Source: Jaltomata sinuosa (taxonomy: Eukaryota > Streptophyta > Magnoliopsida > Solanales > Solanaceae). From it: 64,000 bases of DNA. The stretch's first letter is position 1; each line of letters opens with the position of its first letter. The translations under genes and the position numbers were made by a program. The stretch covers positions 186,001 through 250,000 of the forward strand of contig QJPP01000832.1 in NCBI GenBank assembly GCA_003996215.1, written 5' to 3'. Positions 45,911 through 55,410 of this stretch are shown here, one piece after another. Under the pieces are notes generated by a model that saw nothing but the letters and a program-made list of their open reading frames with translations, had not been told where the DNA came from and made no database searches.

Positions 45911-46082
45911 GCAAAGAGAAATGATCAACGGTCCTTAACCAAAGGTGTCGAGTTCGAGTCCCGTACTGGAGTCGCCTTTGTCAGGGAGCGCTTTACCCTA
46001 AGTGTGGGACGTCACAGTGTGAATCCGGATATAGTCGGGCTCCATTGCACGTACCGCACATCGAGTGAAAAACCAAAAAAAG
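45911..46082 (+). mobile_element. 5'-truncated tRNA-derived SINE
   Basis: A B-box-like GAGTTCGAGTCCCG near 45949, a body with GGAGTCGCCTTTGTCAGGGA, GTGTGGGACGTCACA and TCCGGATATAGTCGGGCTCC, and an A-rich tail at about 46068-46088. The A-box half is missing. ATCAACGGT on the left and ATCAACAGT on the right could be an imperfect target duplication. Confidence 0.75.
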
Positions 46083-46216
46083 AAAAAATCAACAGTAGAT
46101 GCTCACAGTGGTCACTGGTGAGTGAAGACGGCAGTGGTGGGCCCCAGAGCCGGAGGTGTAGTGGCGGTGTTAGCCAGTGTTAGATGAAAGTTGTTGATTT
46201 AAATAGAGGGGAAGTG

Positions 46217-47625
46217 TATTTTAAGGAATTTTTGATCGAAATAAGTCATTATTTAAATCAATTGACAAGAATAATACTCTCTCCGTTTCAAATTGATTGA
46301 CCTGCTTTAACTTGGTACGGAGTTTAAAAAATAAAAAAGATTTTTGAATCTTGTGGTCTTAAATTAAAGATATGTCAAATATACTAAAATGACTTTTAAT
46401 CTTGTGAAACATGCCATGTGAAAAGTTGAAATTAAAAAGTTGTTAAAAAAAAGGTTATTCTTTTTGAAACGTACTTAAAAAAAAGTAGGTCAAACAAATT
46501 GAAACGGAGGGTGTATATTCTTTTGAAAATTTTCAAAACTAGAATAAACACATTTTACAGTAATGTATTAGGTATTATTTTATTCAAAAAAGTTGATGGT
46601 TAACGACATTAAAGAGAAATTTGTTACTATGGGTATTACCCTTAATACGTAACTCTCAATAACGACTCTATGTCAAACTCAGTCAATGTACAGAAGTTGA
46701 TTGAACGTGTCATTAAGGCTAAAGCGTTACTGATAGTAACAACTTTAAAGATTACGTTTTGATATTAAAATGTGACTTACAATAAACGATACACTACTAA
46801 AGTCTCTTTCTCGTATTTGTTTAACTAACCACAAATAATTATAAAAAATAATGTATCATACGAATGTTCAACACATTCCAACAATTTTCACCCAGCCTTC
46901 TTCTTTGTTTGGTCCATTGTTCCAACATTCACAAATCAACATGTGTGATTTAATTAAGTCAATCAATATGTCGTGATATGTTAAAAAAAATAATAGTTGT
47001 AAATTATTATTTTTGTTATATTAATTATAATAAATATCTTATTTTTGTGTGTAGGAGTAAACAAGACCAATTTTATCCCCAAAATTGATCAATTTTGTCC
47101 TCGATTTGGTCAACCTAAGTTTAGTACTTTGACTATATCTAGGCCAAAAAATATAGATTGATCGAGTATTTGATTTAAGTAAAGGCGTAATTATCACTAA
47201 TATTTTATAGAACGCACGAGTTGTAAATTAATCAGAAAATTTTAAATTTGCAAGTTCGATTATCCATGACTGAATTCTCTAAAGTTGTTACTACCAGTAA
47301 CCTTTTAGCCTTAAGTCGTAATTCAGTGTTACGACTTTATGACACGCTCAGTCAACTTTTGTGCATTGGCAGAGTTTGATAGAGAGTCGTTACTGGGAGT
47401 TATGTATTAAGGATAAAACATTATCCATAGTAACAAATTTCTCTTTAACGTCGTTAATCATCAACATTTTCCCTGTTAACTTTATTTAAATAAAATAATA
47501 CCTAATACGTTACTATTAAATGCGTTTATTCTAATTTTTAAAATTTTCAAAAAAAATAATATTACTCTTGTAAATTAATTAAAATAATAGGGCATTTTAA
47601 AATAAGATAATATCTCAAAATCCCT
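46217..47625. mobile_element. Foldback element with long inverted repeats (MULE-like?)
   Basis: The stretch 46512-46760 recurs in inverse orientation at about 47275-47580, with good likeness: AAAGAGAAATTTGTTACTAT against its inverse near 47446, GTATTAGGTATTATTTTAT against its inverse near 47485, and AGTAACAACTTTA against its inverse near 47288. The left arm continues beyond the MITE at 46277-46511 to about 46217, and the right arm to about 47625. The core (46760-47275) has no transposase. Long arms suggest a Mutator-like or foldback non-autonomous element; a 9-bp duplication could not be read. Confidence 0.75.
46277..46511. mobile_element. Stowaway-like MITE inside the foldback arm
   Basis: About 235 bp with inverse ends CTCTCTCCGTTTCAAATTGA and AACAAATTGAAACGGAGGG. 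TA precedes it at 46275-46276. Same family as 9538-9779. The right foldback arm lacks it, so it inserted after the arms arose. Confidence 0.82.
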
Positions 47626-48227
47626 TTAAGCTATTCATATTTTATTAACTATTAGGTATTGTTGTTGTTATCCTCAATCATAACATTTTGTGTATTCCTC
47701 AATTATAACATTTTTTTATCTTAAAACTTTTGTAATGTCTAGTGGAACAGAGAGCGGCCTTACTCTCTTGGTAATGTGTGAGAATTGAAAAATAGGTTAA
47801 AAAAATATTCATGTGATATTTTATATTATTATTTCCTATTCAAATCTAAACTAATTTTAAAAAAATCTAATTAGAAAAATTACAATTGAATTTTATCACA
47901 ATAATAAACTCATTAAAAAAGATAACTATAAAGTAATACTAATACAGAGAAATTAAGAAGAAATGTACATTAAGTTTGGCTGGTGGTTAGCCATGGTATG
48001 GAATTGTATTGTTTGTATGAGTACCATGTTTGTTTTGATGGTAACTTAAAATAAATGGTATGGTATGGTTTGATTCCATGGTTATTTAACCATGAAAAGC
48101 CCCATTTTATTGTACCACCGATTTGGTGGCATCCCATGGTAATTTAATTTCTCTTTTCAATTATGCCCTTATTTAATATTAATAAATTTAACATTTATAA
48201 TAATATAGGGTATTTTAGTAAACTTAC
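47626..48227. other. Intergenic, no gene seen
   Basis: AT-rich. CCATGGTA-type phrases recur between 47990 and 48145 (GCCATGGTATGG, GATTCCATGGTTATTTAACC, CCCATGGTAA), which may be a small MITE remnant. Nothing else. Confidence 0.45.
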
Positions 48228-48584
48228 TGTAATGACCCTTCCGGTCATTTACACGTTTTCGCCTTTCTTGTACCATTAGAGCTTACTTGTAGCGGCCAAA
48301 GTCATTTATGGCTTGTCGGGACGGATAGTTCGGTGCCCGGGCCATTTGTTTGGTCTTTATGGCCGTTCCTCGTTTTAGAGCTTCAACTTTGAAAATCGTT
48401 GATTTCCGACAATATTCTTGGTAATATCAAAGAATTAAACCAAGGTTCTAGGTCAAAGGAATCCCTTACTCAAAAGTTCGAGTTAAAGAAATGCCTCGTG
48501 TAACACCTCGCCCGTTTGGAACGTTTAAAGTAACCCGTGCTTTTGGGGTAAGACTAATAGTGTCTAATATACTAAGAAGGATGT

Positions 48585-49889
48585 TGATAACGCTCAAACT
48601 ACATCTCAATTTAAGAAGCGTAAGCGATCGTTGTCAAATATATAACCCAACAAGGTTGGGGTCGAATCCCACAGAGAATATGGTGATGATTAAGACTTTA
48701 GTGAAGTAGATGACTAGTCGTCAATCGTTTCCAGTAAATAAAAGGGGGGTTTTGTAATCAACTTGTAAACAAAACAATAATAAACGTAGGAGGTTAAATC
48801 AGTATGAGAGAATGCGAACTAGGGACGTGGTTACCATGGCGTTGTAACAATGTCGATTCTAGGCTTAATCGGGTTCTTTCTATATGAATGTCACGATGTG
48901 ATTGCGTCAATTGTATCGTCTAAACGTCTCTCGACCAAATAAACAAATTTCCTTTTATCTTCTCTCGATCTCAAAAAGATGTGCTTTTTAGCTCTCAATC
49001 CTAACATCAAGTAGATTAATCCAGTTACGGCATTAATCTTTAAGACGAGAGTTGGTATTCTCGAATCCTTGTTGTTAATCAAGTTTCCCGGTTTTAATCT
49101 CTTTCTCAAGCAAATTAAACCTAGGCATATTCTAATGTTTGCAACCCACTAGAAAACGTGACATAACGTATGATTAACAACGTGACAGTACATAAATCGA
49201 ACCCAACGCTACCCGAAATCTATATTGCTACGTTTGCCATGGCTCCCACAACCCTAGTTGCGGGAGTTTTAGTTAATCATGCTATAAAGAAAAGAGAAGA
49301 GAATTGAATTCATAATAAGGAGAAGAAGTTCTTACAATATAATGAAAACCAATCTTCAATAATCCAAGAACAAGAAAAACCAAGAACTCAAGAACACGAA
49401 TTCAAGAATCCGAAAACGTGTTGTTGCTCTCAAAAAACGACTAAAAACTATTCTGAAACTATTGGGTGTCTTCTAATTACATAAACCTATCATAGGGTAT
49501 TTATAGGAGTCAAAGAAACCAAATCCAAAACGGGCTAGGAATCCCCAAAACGCGGGTCGCCGCCTTAAGCTACTGCCTTAGCGTGACGGTCAGGCTGACG
49601 GACCGTCACTGCCTTGACGGACCGTCGCCTGGACCGTCACTGCTAGGCAGTGATGCTGCCTTAAGTTGACGGTCCCAGTGACGGACCGTCAGCCTTGTGA
49701 CGGGCCATCACTCAGGCCGTCACTCTTAGGCAGAATGTTGTTTTTCGCGTATTTTCTTCCGTTTCCGTGTTTGTTTCCATTTCCTACAAATACAACATAA
49801 AAACATCAAAAACAACAACGGTTGCTTGAAAACGTACGATTGTTCTTAGTAAAAAGGAGTCGATAGTGACGTAAATTGGCGTCACATCA
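48585..49889 (-). repeat. 3' LTR of the Athila-like element
   Basis: 1305 bp, TGATGTGACG...GTTATCA on the - strand. A TATA-like box (TATAAATA, 49498-49505) and a TGACGG-rich array (49583-49732) are at matching places in both LTRs. Confidence 0.92.
49583..49732 (-). repeat. TGACGG/CCGTCA array in the Athila-like LTR (3' copy)
   Basis: At least nine TGACGG, CCGTCA or one-base variants in about 150 bp, in both orientations, with palindromes such as TGACGGACCGTCA. On the element's strand it lies about 80-230 bp upstream of the TATA-like box. TGACG is the core bound by plant TGA-class bZIP factors, so an enhancer role is possible but only inferred. Confidence 0.8.
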
Positions 49890-49903
49890 ACACCCTCAAC
49901 TTA
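49890..49903 (-). other. Polypurine-like tract of the Athila-like element
   Basis: The - strand reads TTAAGTTGAGGGTGT up to the 3' LTR. Its last half is purine-rich, though interrupted by T, so the plus-strand primer is plausible but weak. Confidence 0.5.
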
Positions 49904-51430
49904 AAACGTTCGCTTGTCCTCAAGCAACATAACATAAAACAATAATACGACTCAACTAAGAACACGAACTCATGCTTATAGCACTTCATGGTCATTCAAA
50001 ACTTATTCAATTAAATCAAGCTCCCTCGTAGCACACGTATGTATGAAACACTAACTTGCAAGGATCCAAACATGTCATTCCGATATGATAGAATATTATG
50101 CATACACATACGCAGCTATCCTAACAATTAATAGACAATATAGACATCTTGGTGCCCTCACCACAAAGAAATCCCACACACAAGATTTGGGACTAGGTAA
50201 GCGCTCACACTCACAAACGATTTCAAACAATGCACATGCGATACCATAGGCTTGCCCTTACTATTCTATTTTGGTTCTTCAGAAAGCTACTCAGGATCTC
50301 TACAGGACTTGTTTAGGCTTGTAATGAGGCTTCGGGTGCAGGTATGCTACATTTAGGGGTTAGTGACTAAGCCCTCCTTGGAACCATTTACATCTTATCA
50401 CCACATAACTTCACTTTATCCATCCTTATTCACCTTTTTATTTCCTTGATTCTAGATACAGGTGCGGCCTCTTTATTGACAATTCTTTTTGTTTCTTTTT
50501 CGATCTTTTTCATCTTTCTTTATTTTTTTCTTTTCTTTTCTTAGGCGCACACCCGGATTTTCATTCTATTCAACAACAATCATCTCCATCCTCTTTTTCT
50601 TCTCCTTTACCACTGTAGTAGCCACCCTCAACTTAGGCTGATTGCCTACGTTGAGGTGCACGATGTCCAAGGAAGGACCAGGGCCAAGACAGGGTTTACC
50701 TCTATAGTAGCCACCCTCAACTTAGGTTGTTTTGCCTACGTTGAGGTGCACGATGTCCAAGGAAGGACCAGGGCCAAGATAGGGATTCAAAGTTAAACAG
50801 GAATGGTGACAGGTTATTGAAAGAATAAGGTCAATTATGGCTCAAACAGGGATCAAAGGGATTATTTATATTTGGACGGTCTTTTAGGTTAAGTGGACTG
50901 CATACAAAAAGGGCCTGTGATCCTTTCCTAAGCAACCAAACTTCAAACTTAACAAAATAGACCGGGCAAGTTCTAGATGCATACACAGAGTAAGAATTTA
51001 TAACAATTAATCTCACACACTCTTAGCACCAAGAAACTATATCGCTACCAACTATAAAACAACCGCTCGGCTTAAGCATACTCATTCTAATCATATTCAC
51101 ACAATGACATTCAAGGATCCAGACAGTCAATTGTTTCAACATAAGCTTAAAACCAGAAAATTTTTAAAGGGGCCTCGTTTTTAAACAAGAAAAACGCATG
51201 CTTGCTATAGACACTAAAGAAAATTTAAAAAAAAATTAAACTAACAACCTAAACATGCCGGTTCTACTAGATAGCACACCGGAGGGAAAAGAAATCGGCA
51301 ACAAAAACCCTCGGTGGTGACTCACAGGTTTCCCAACACCCTCAACTTAGACTCATGCATTGTCCCCAATGCATATATATGCAAACTAAAAACTGTGAGA
51401 ATAAAGGAATACCTGTGAAGTCGATATGAC
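49904..51430 (-). other. Noncoding internal region where pol would be expected
   Basis: About 1.5 kb between the gag-protease stop and the 3' LTR. No RT, RNase H, integrase or envelope-like frame. It contains a T/C-rich tract (about 50500-50545), a duplicated block (50616-50783) and otherwise plain text. Confidence 0.8.
50616..50783. repeat. Tandem duplication in the Athila-like internal region
   Basis: Two copies offset by 89 bp, each beginning TAGTAGCCACCCTCAACTTA and containing CCTACGTTGAGGTGCACGAT and GGAAGGACCAGGGCCAAGA. Copies differ at a few sites. Confidence 0.9.
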
Positions 51431-53980
51431 TCAAATTCCGGAATGATGTTGGAGACCGCCAGGGTCTCCAAAACAAGAGAACTCGATGGAGTGTTTGCAC
51501 GCGCTGCTGATTCGATGTTTCTGTCCAACTTCTTCTTTTGTTGGCTCCGCAGCTAGTCGTGACCGCTTCTTCGCTCTTTCTTTGCAGATTCTCTTGCGGT
51601 GTTTTCGTTTCTTTGATCTATTTTCACCGCCTTTCTCTGCCTGTCTCACCACACCATTCGATCCCAACTTCATAGCAGCTCGGGTCTTAACCAAACACTT
51701 CTCCTCAAGGTGCACATCCGCAGGCTCTTCCTCAATAGCATTGATGACCGCGACCACCCTCATGTCACTTGGTTGCTTCATCAATTTAGACACATCGAAC
51801 TTGACCATTTCATTGTTCAATCGGAAGGTCAGTTCGTTTTTCTCCATGTCAACCAAAACTCTCGCCGTAGCTAACAATGGTCGTCCCAAGATTATGGGAA
51901 CTTCGAAGTCCACTTCGCAATCCAAAATTACAAAGTCAGCTGGGAAGATAAGCTTACCGATCTTTATTAGCACATCAGACAAGATCCCTACGGGTCGCTT
52001 TACCGAACGGTCAGCCATCCTCACTCTCATGGACGTTGGTTTAGGAGCTCCCAAACCCAATTTGTTATACACTGCTAGCGGCATCAAATTGATACTAGCC
52101 CCAAGATCACACATAGCTCTTCCGAAGTTGAGCTTCCCGATAGTACATGGAACAGTGAACGCACCTGGATCTCCTTTCTTTTCCACTAATGATCTAGAGG
52201 AAATAGCGCTGCAGTGATGGAGGTTGTCTTCCGGCTCAAAACTTACCGTCCTCTTCTTTGTGATCAAGTCCTTCATGAACTTGGCATAACCGGGCATTTG
52301 TTCCAGCGCTTCCACCAATGGTATGTTTATTGAAATTTGTTTCAACATGGTGATGAAGTTCAGGAACTTACCGTCGTTAGCTCTCTTCTTCAAACGCTGT
52401 GGGAACGGAGGTGGGTGTCGAAACATCATAGTTGGAAGCTTTTCAGCTTCCTTGTGTTTCTCTGCGGGCTTTGGCGTTTCCTCCTCTACCGCATCTTCAC
52501 CATCCGCACTATCACCTTGAGCATGAATTACCGGATGTGATTTCGGTAATAATTTTCCGCTTCTTGTGGTGATCGCCATACAGCTTGCATTATTCTGCGG
52601 ATTAGTGGTGTCGCTCGGCAAAGTACCTTGTTTCCTTGGGTTTAGAGATGCCGAGATGTGACCCACTTGCTGCTCTAGTTGTTTGATAGCGGTTGAGTGT
52701 GACTCCACTACCAGACTCAATGTTGATAGCTCATTCCGCATTGCCTTTACCCCAGAGTCAGTCGACTCTACCTTAAGCAGCATCTTTGCCATCATGTTCT
52801 CAAGTTTGGAAGTCTCAGCCTCGCTGCCAGTTTTGTCCCGATTGCCAGGTGGTATATACAACCCACCTCTATCGGTGTTGTTCCTCCAGCTTCCTTGGTC
52901 GCGATTTTTGTAGCCACCATTCTCATAGTGGTTTGGATAGTTCCGACCTTGGTTTCCTTGGCCATTAGCCTGGAAACCCCCCACGTAATTCGCGTCCTCG
53001 GTCTCTATACCTTGGGAACCCACAGCTTGCACCTTCTCTATACTTCCTGACGTCAAGTGCCTTGTCAGGAGATCTAACTGCGTTTTCAGGTGCGCCATGT
53101 CTTGGTCGCGTTCCTCCGCTCTTCTGCGCTGCTCGGCTGACATACCAACTGTATAGGTGCTAGCTGCAACCTCTGAATCTCGTGTGTGCCAGGCCCTGTT
53201 GGTCTTGGTGAGCCTGTCCAAAATAGTTGTGGCGTCGGCAAAAGTGCGACCCATAAACGCTCCACCTGCTGCGTTGTCCAACGTCGGCTTGGTAGCCGAA
53301 TTTAGTGCCCTGTAGAATGTCTGCATCAAGAATTCATTGTTCAGCTGATGGTTGGGGCACTGTGTCAGTTTCTTCTTGAATCGCAACCAAGTCTCGTGCA
53401 GTGCTTCGTGCGGTTGCTGCCTAAAGTTGCTGATTTCGTCCCTCAACTGTATCATCCGAGAGGGAGGAAAGAACCTTTCTAGGAAAGCTCCTCTCAACTC
53501 GCCCCACGTTGCGATAGAGTCGGGGGTCAATTCCGTCAACCACAACGCTGCCTCATCAGACAGAGACAACGGAAACAATCTGAGCCTGATCGCTGTCTGA
53601 CTCACTCCTGGCAATTCGAACGATTTGCAGATCCCCACGAAATTCATTAAGTGCTGGTTTGGATCATCACCAGCGGCACCTCGGAATACTCCTCTCAAAT
53701 TCAGCAACTGAATCATCGTGCTAGTGATATTGAACTTTGCTCCAGGCGGTAGCGGTGGAACAATAATGGCGCCCGTCGCGCCAGCTCCATCTAAATCAAG
53801 CTCATCATCATTCCGTGCACCATCGTCCTGCAGACCACCAGCATTAAGGTTTTGTTGGGCCTGCAGTTCAGCAGCGAGCCTTGCTGCCTCTAGTTGTGCG
53901 GCCATGTTCTGCCTCAATGTTCTAGCAAGTTCGGGGTCGTAAGGTAAAATTTGTTCCCCCGAACCTCGGGTACTTGGCAT
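51431..53980 (-). CDS. Athila-like gag and aspartic protease polyprotein, 849 residues
   Basis: One uninterrupted frame, ATG 53980 (the frame extends two codons further only with a TTG), stop TGA 51431-51433. The N-terminal third holds a retrotransposon gag core (PNQHLMNF, RLRLFPLSLSDEAALWL, FFPPSRMIQLRDEISNFRQ, FLMQTFYRAL). A Gly/Asn/Arg-rich stretch follows without a CCHC knuckle, then a heptad-like segment (MRNELSTLSLVVESHSTAIK). The C-terminal third is a retropepsin: CDLGASINLMP with D625, then VPIILGRPLLATARVLVDME. The tail is very basic (KKRKHRKRICKERAKKRSR), like a nuclear-localisation or nucleic-acid-binding stretch. RT, RNase H and integrase are absent, so transposition would need enzymes from a relative. 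An open frame of this length at about 2% LTR divergence hints that gag is still selected or that insertion was recent. Confidence 0.9.
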   Translation of the reverse strand: MPSTRGSGEQILPYDPELARTLRQNMAAQLEAARLAAELQAQQNLNAGGLQDDGARNDDELDLDGAGATGAIIVPPLPPGAKFNITSTMIQLLNLRGVFRGAAGDDPNQHLMNFVGICKSFELPGVSQTAIRLRLFPLSLSDEAALWLTELTPDSIATWGELRGAFLERFFPPSRMIQLRDEISNFRQQPHEALHETWLRFKKKLTQCPNHQLNNEFLMQTFYRALNSATKPTLDNAAGGAFMGRTFADATTILDRLTKTNRAWHTRDSEVAASTYTVGMSAEQRRRAEERDQDMAHLKTQLDLLTRHLTSGSIEKVQAVGSQGIETEDANYVGGFQANGQGNQGRNYPNHYENGGYKNRDQGSWRNNTDRGGLYIPPGNRDKTGSEAETSKLENMMAKMLLKVESTDSGVKAMRNELSTLSLVVESHSTAIKQLEQQVGHISASLNPRKQGTLPSDTTNPQNNASCMAITTRSGKLLPKSHPVIHAQGDSADGEDAVEEETPKPAEKHKEAEKLPTMMFRHPPPFPQRLKKRANDGKFLNFITMLKQISINIPLVEALEQMPGYAKFMKDLITKKRTVSFEPEDNLHHCSAISSRSLVEKKGDPGAFTVPCTIGKLNFGRAMCDLGASINLMPLAVYNKLGLGAPKPTSMRVRMADRSVKRPVGILSDVLIKIGKLIFPADFVILDCEVDFEVPIILGRPLLATARVLVDMEKNELTFRLNNEMVKFDVSKLMKQPSDMRVVAVINAIEEEPADVHLEEKCLVKTRAAMKLGSNGVVRQAEKGGENRSKKRKHRKRICKERAKKRSRLAAEPTKEEVGQKHRISSACKHSIEFSCFGDPGGLQHHSGI

Positions 53981-54086
53981 GCACAACTGTTTACCCTGTC
54001 AAAACAAAAACAACAAACAAAAATAAAAGCAGGAAACTATGACTAAGAGTCAAATAAACACACCAGACTTAATTAACAACCGTATT

Positions 54087-54103
54087 CCCCGGCAACGGCG
54101 CCA
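54087..54103 (-). other. Primer-binding site, tRNA-Asp
   Basis: The + strand reads CCCCGGCAACGGCGCCA, identical to the 3' end of plant tRNA-Asp(GUC) with CCA; the - strand is therefore its complement, four bases from the 5' LTR. Athila elements use tRNA-Asp. Confidence 0.9.
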
Positions 54104-54107
54104 TTTT

Positions 54108-55410
54108 TGATAACGCTCAAACTACACCTCAATTTAAGAAGCGTAAGCGATCGTTGTCAAATATATAACCCAACAAGGTTGGGGTCGAATCCCACAGAGA
54201 ATATGGTGATGATTAAGACTTTAGTGAAGTAGATGACTAGTCGTCAATCGTTTCCAGTAAATAAAAGGGGGGTTTTGTAATCAACTTGTAAACAAAACAA
54301 TAATAAACGTAGGAGTTTAAATCAGTATGAGAGGATGAACTAGGGATGTGTTCACCATGGCGTTGTAACAATGTCGATTCTAGGCTTAATCGGGTTCTTT
54401 CTATATGCGTGTCACGATGTGATTGCGTCAATTGTATCGTCTAAACGTCTCTCGACCAAATAAACAAATTTCCTTTTATCTTCTCTCGATCTCAAAAAGA
54501 TGTGCTTTTTAGCTCTCAATCCTAACATCAAGTAGATTAATCCAGTTACGGCATTAATCTTTAAGACGAGAGTTGGTAGTCTCGAATCCTTGTTGTTAAT
54601 CAAGTTTCCCGGTTTTAATCTCTTTCTCAAGCAAATTAAACCTAGGCATGTTCTAATGTTTGCAACCCACTAGAAAACGTGACATAACGTATGATTAACA
54701 ACGTGACAGTACATAAATCGAACCCAACGCTACCCGAAATCTATATTGCTACGTTTGCCATGGCTCCCACAACCCTAGTTGCGGGAGTTTTAGTTAATCA
54801 TGCTATAAAGAAAAGAGAAGAGAATTGAATTCATAATAAGGAGAAGAAGTTCTTACAATATAATGAAAATACTCTTCAATAATCCAAGAACAAGAACAAC
54901 CAAGAACTCAAGAACACGAATTCAAGAATCCGAAAACGTGTTGTTGCTCTCAAAAAACGACTAAAAACTATTCTAAAACTATTGGGTGTATTCTAATTAC
55001 ATAAACCTATCATAGGGTATTTATAGGAGTAGTAGAAACCAAATCCAAAACGGGCTAGGAATTCCCAAAACGCGGGTCGCCGCCTCACGCCACTGCCTAA
55101 GCGTGACGGTCAGGCTTGACGGTCCGTCAAGGCAGTGACGGACCGTCGCCTGGGCCGTCACTGCTAGGCAGTGATGCTGCCTTAAGTTGACGGTCCCAGT
55201 GACGGACCGTCAGCCTTGTGACGGGCCGTCACTCAGGCCGTCACTCTTAGGCAGAATGTTGTTTTTCGCGTATTTTCTTCCGTTTCCGTGTTTGTTTCCA
55301 TTTCCTACAAATACAACATAAAAACATCAAAAACAACAACGGTTGCTTGAAAACGTACGATTGTTCTTAGTAAAAAGGAGTCGATAGTGACGTAAATTGG
55401 CGTCACATCA
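54108..55410 (-). repeat. 5' LTR of the Athila-like element
   Basis: 1303 bp, paired with 48585-49889. The - strand carries a TATA-like box (TATAAATA, 55018-55025) with the TGACGG array at 55103-55246 upstream of it, a plausible promoter for the gag-protease RNA. Confidence 0.92.

Larger units (their letters stand above)
48585..55410 (-). mobile_element. Athila-like Ty3/Gypsy element, gag-protease only, TSD GATGT
   Basis: A 6826-bp element on the - strand. LTRs: 54108-55410 (5', 1303 bp) and 48585-49889 (3', 1305 bp); on the - strand each starts TGATGTGACG and ends GTTATCA. Perfect 5-bp duplications GATGT lie at 48580-48584 and 55411-55415. A tRNA-Asp primer site, characteristic of Athila, lies next to the 5' LTR. 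The internal region holds one 849-codon gag-protease gene and about 1.5 kb of noncoding DNA; no RT, RNase H or integrase. By eye the LTRs differ at about 2% of sites. It sits in the 5' LTR of the Del-like element; the empty site is preserved at 62773-62777. Confidence 0.93.

Noticed and set aside
45940..45980. Possible tRNA gene
   Set aside because: A B-box-like GAGTTCGAGTCC is present but there is no acceptor stem or anticodon arm, and the body matches a SINE.
51486..52217. 243-codon open frame on the + strand
   Set aside because: It is the antisense shadow of the Athila-like gag-protease gene, lacks any recognisable domain, and disappears as a coding candidate once the - strand gene is accepted. 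The other + strand frames at 52323-53942 are the same effect.
54087..54103. tRNA-Asp gene fragment
   Set aside because: Only the last 17 bases of tRNA-Asp are present, placed four bases from an LTR; it is the primer-binding site.
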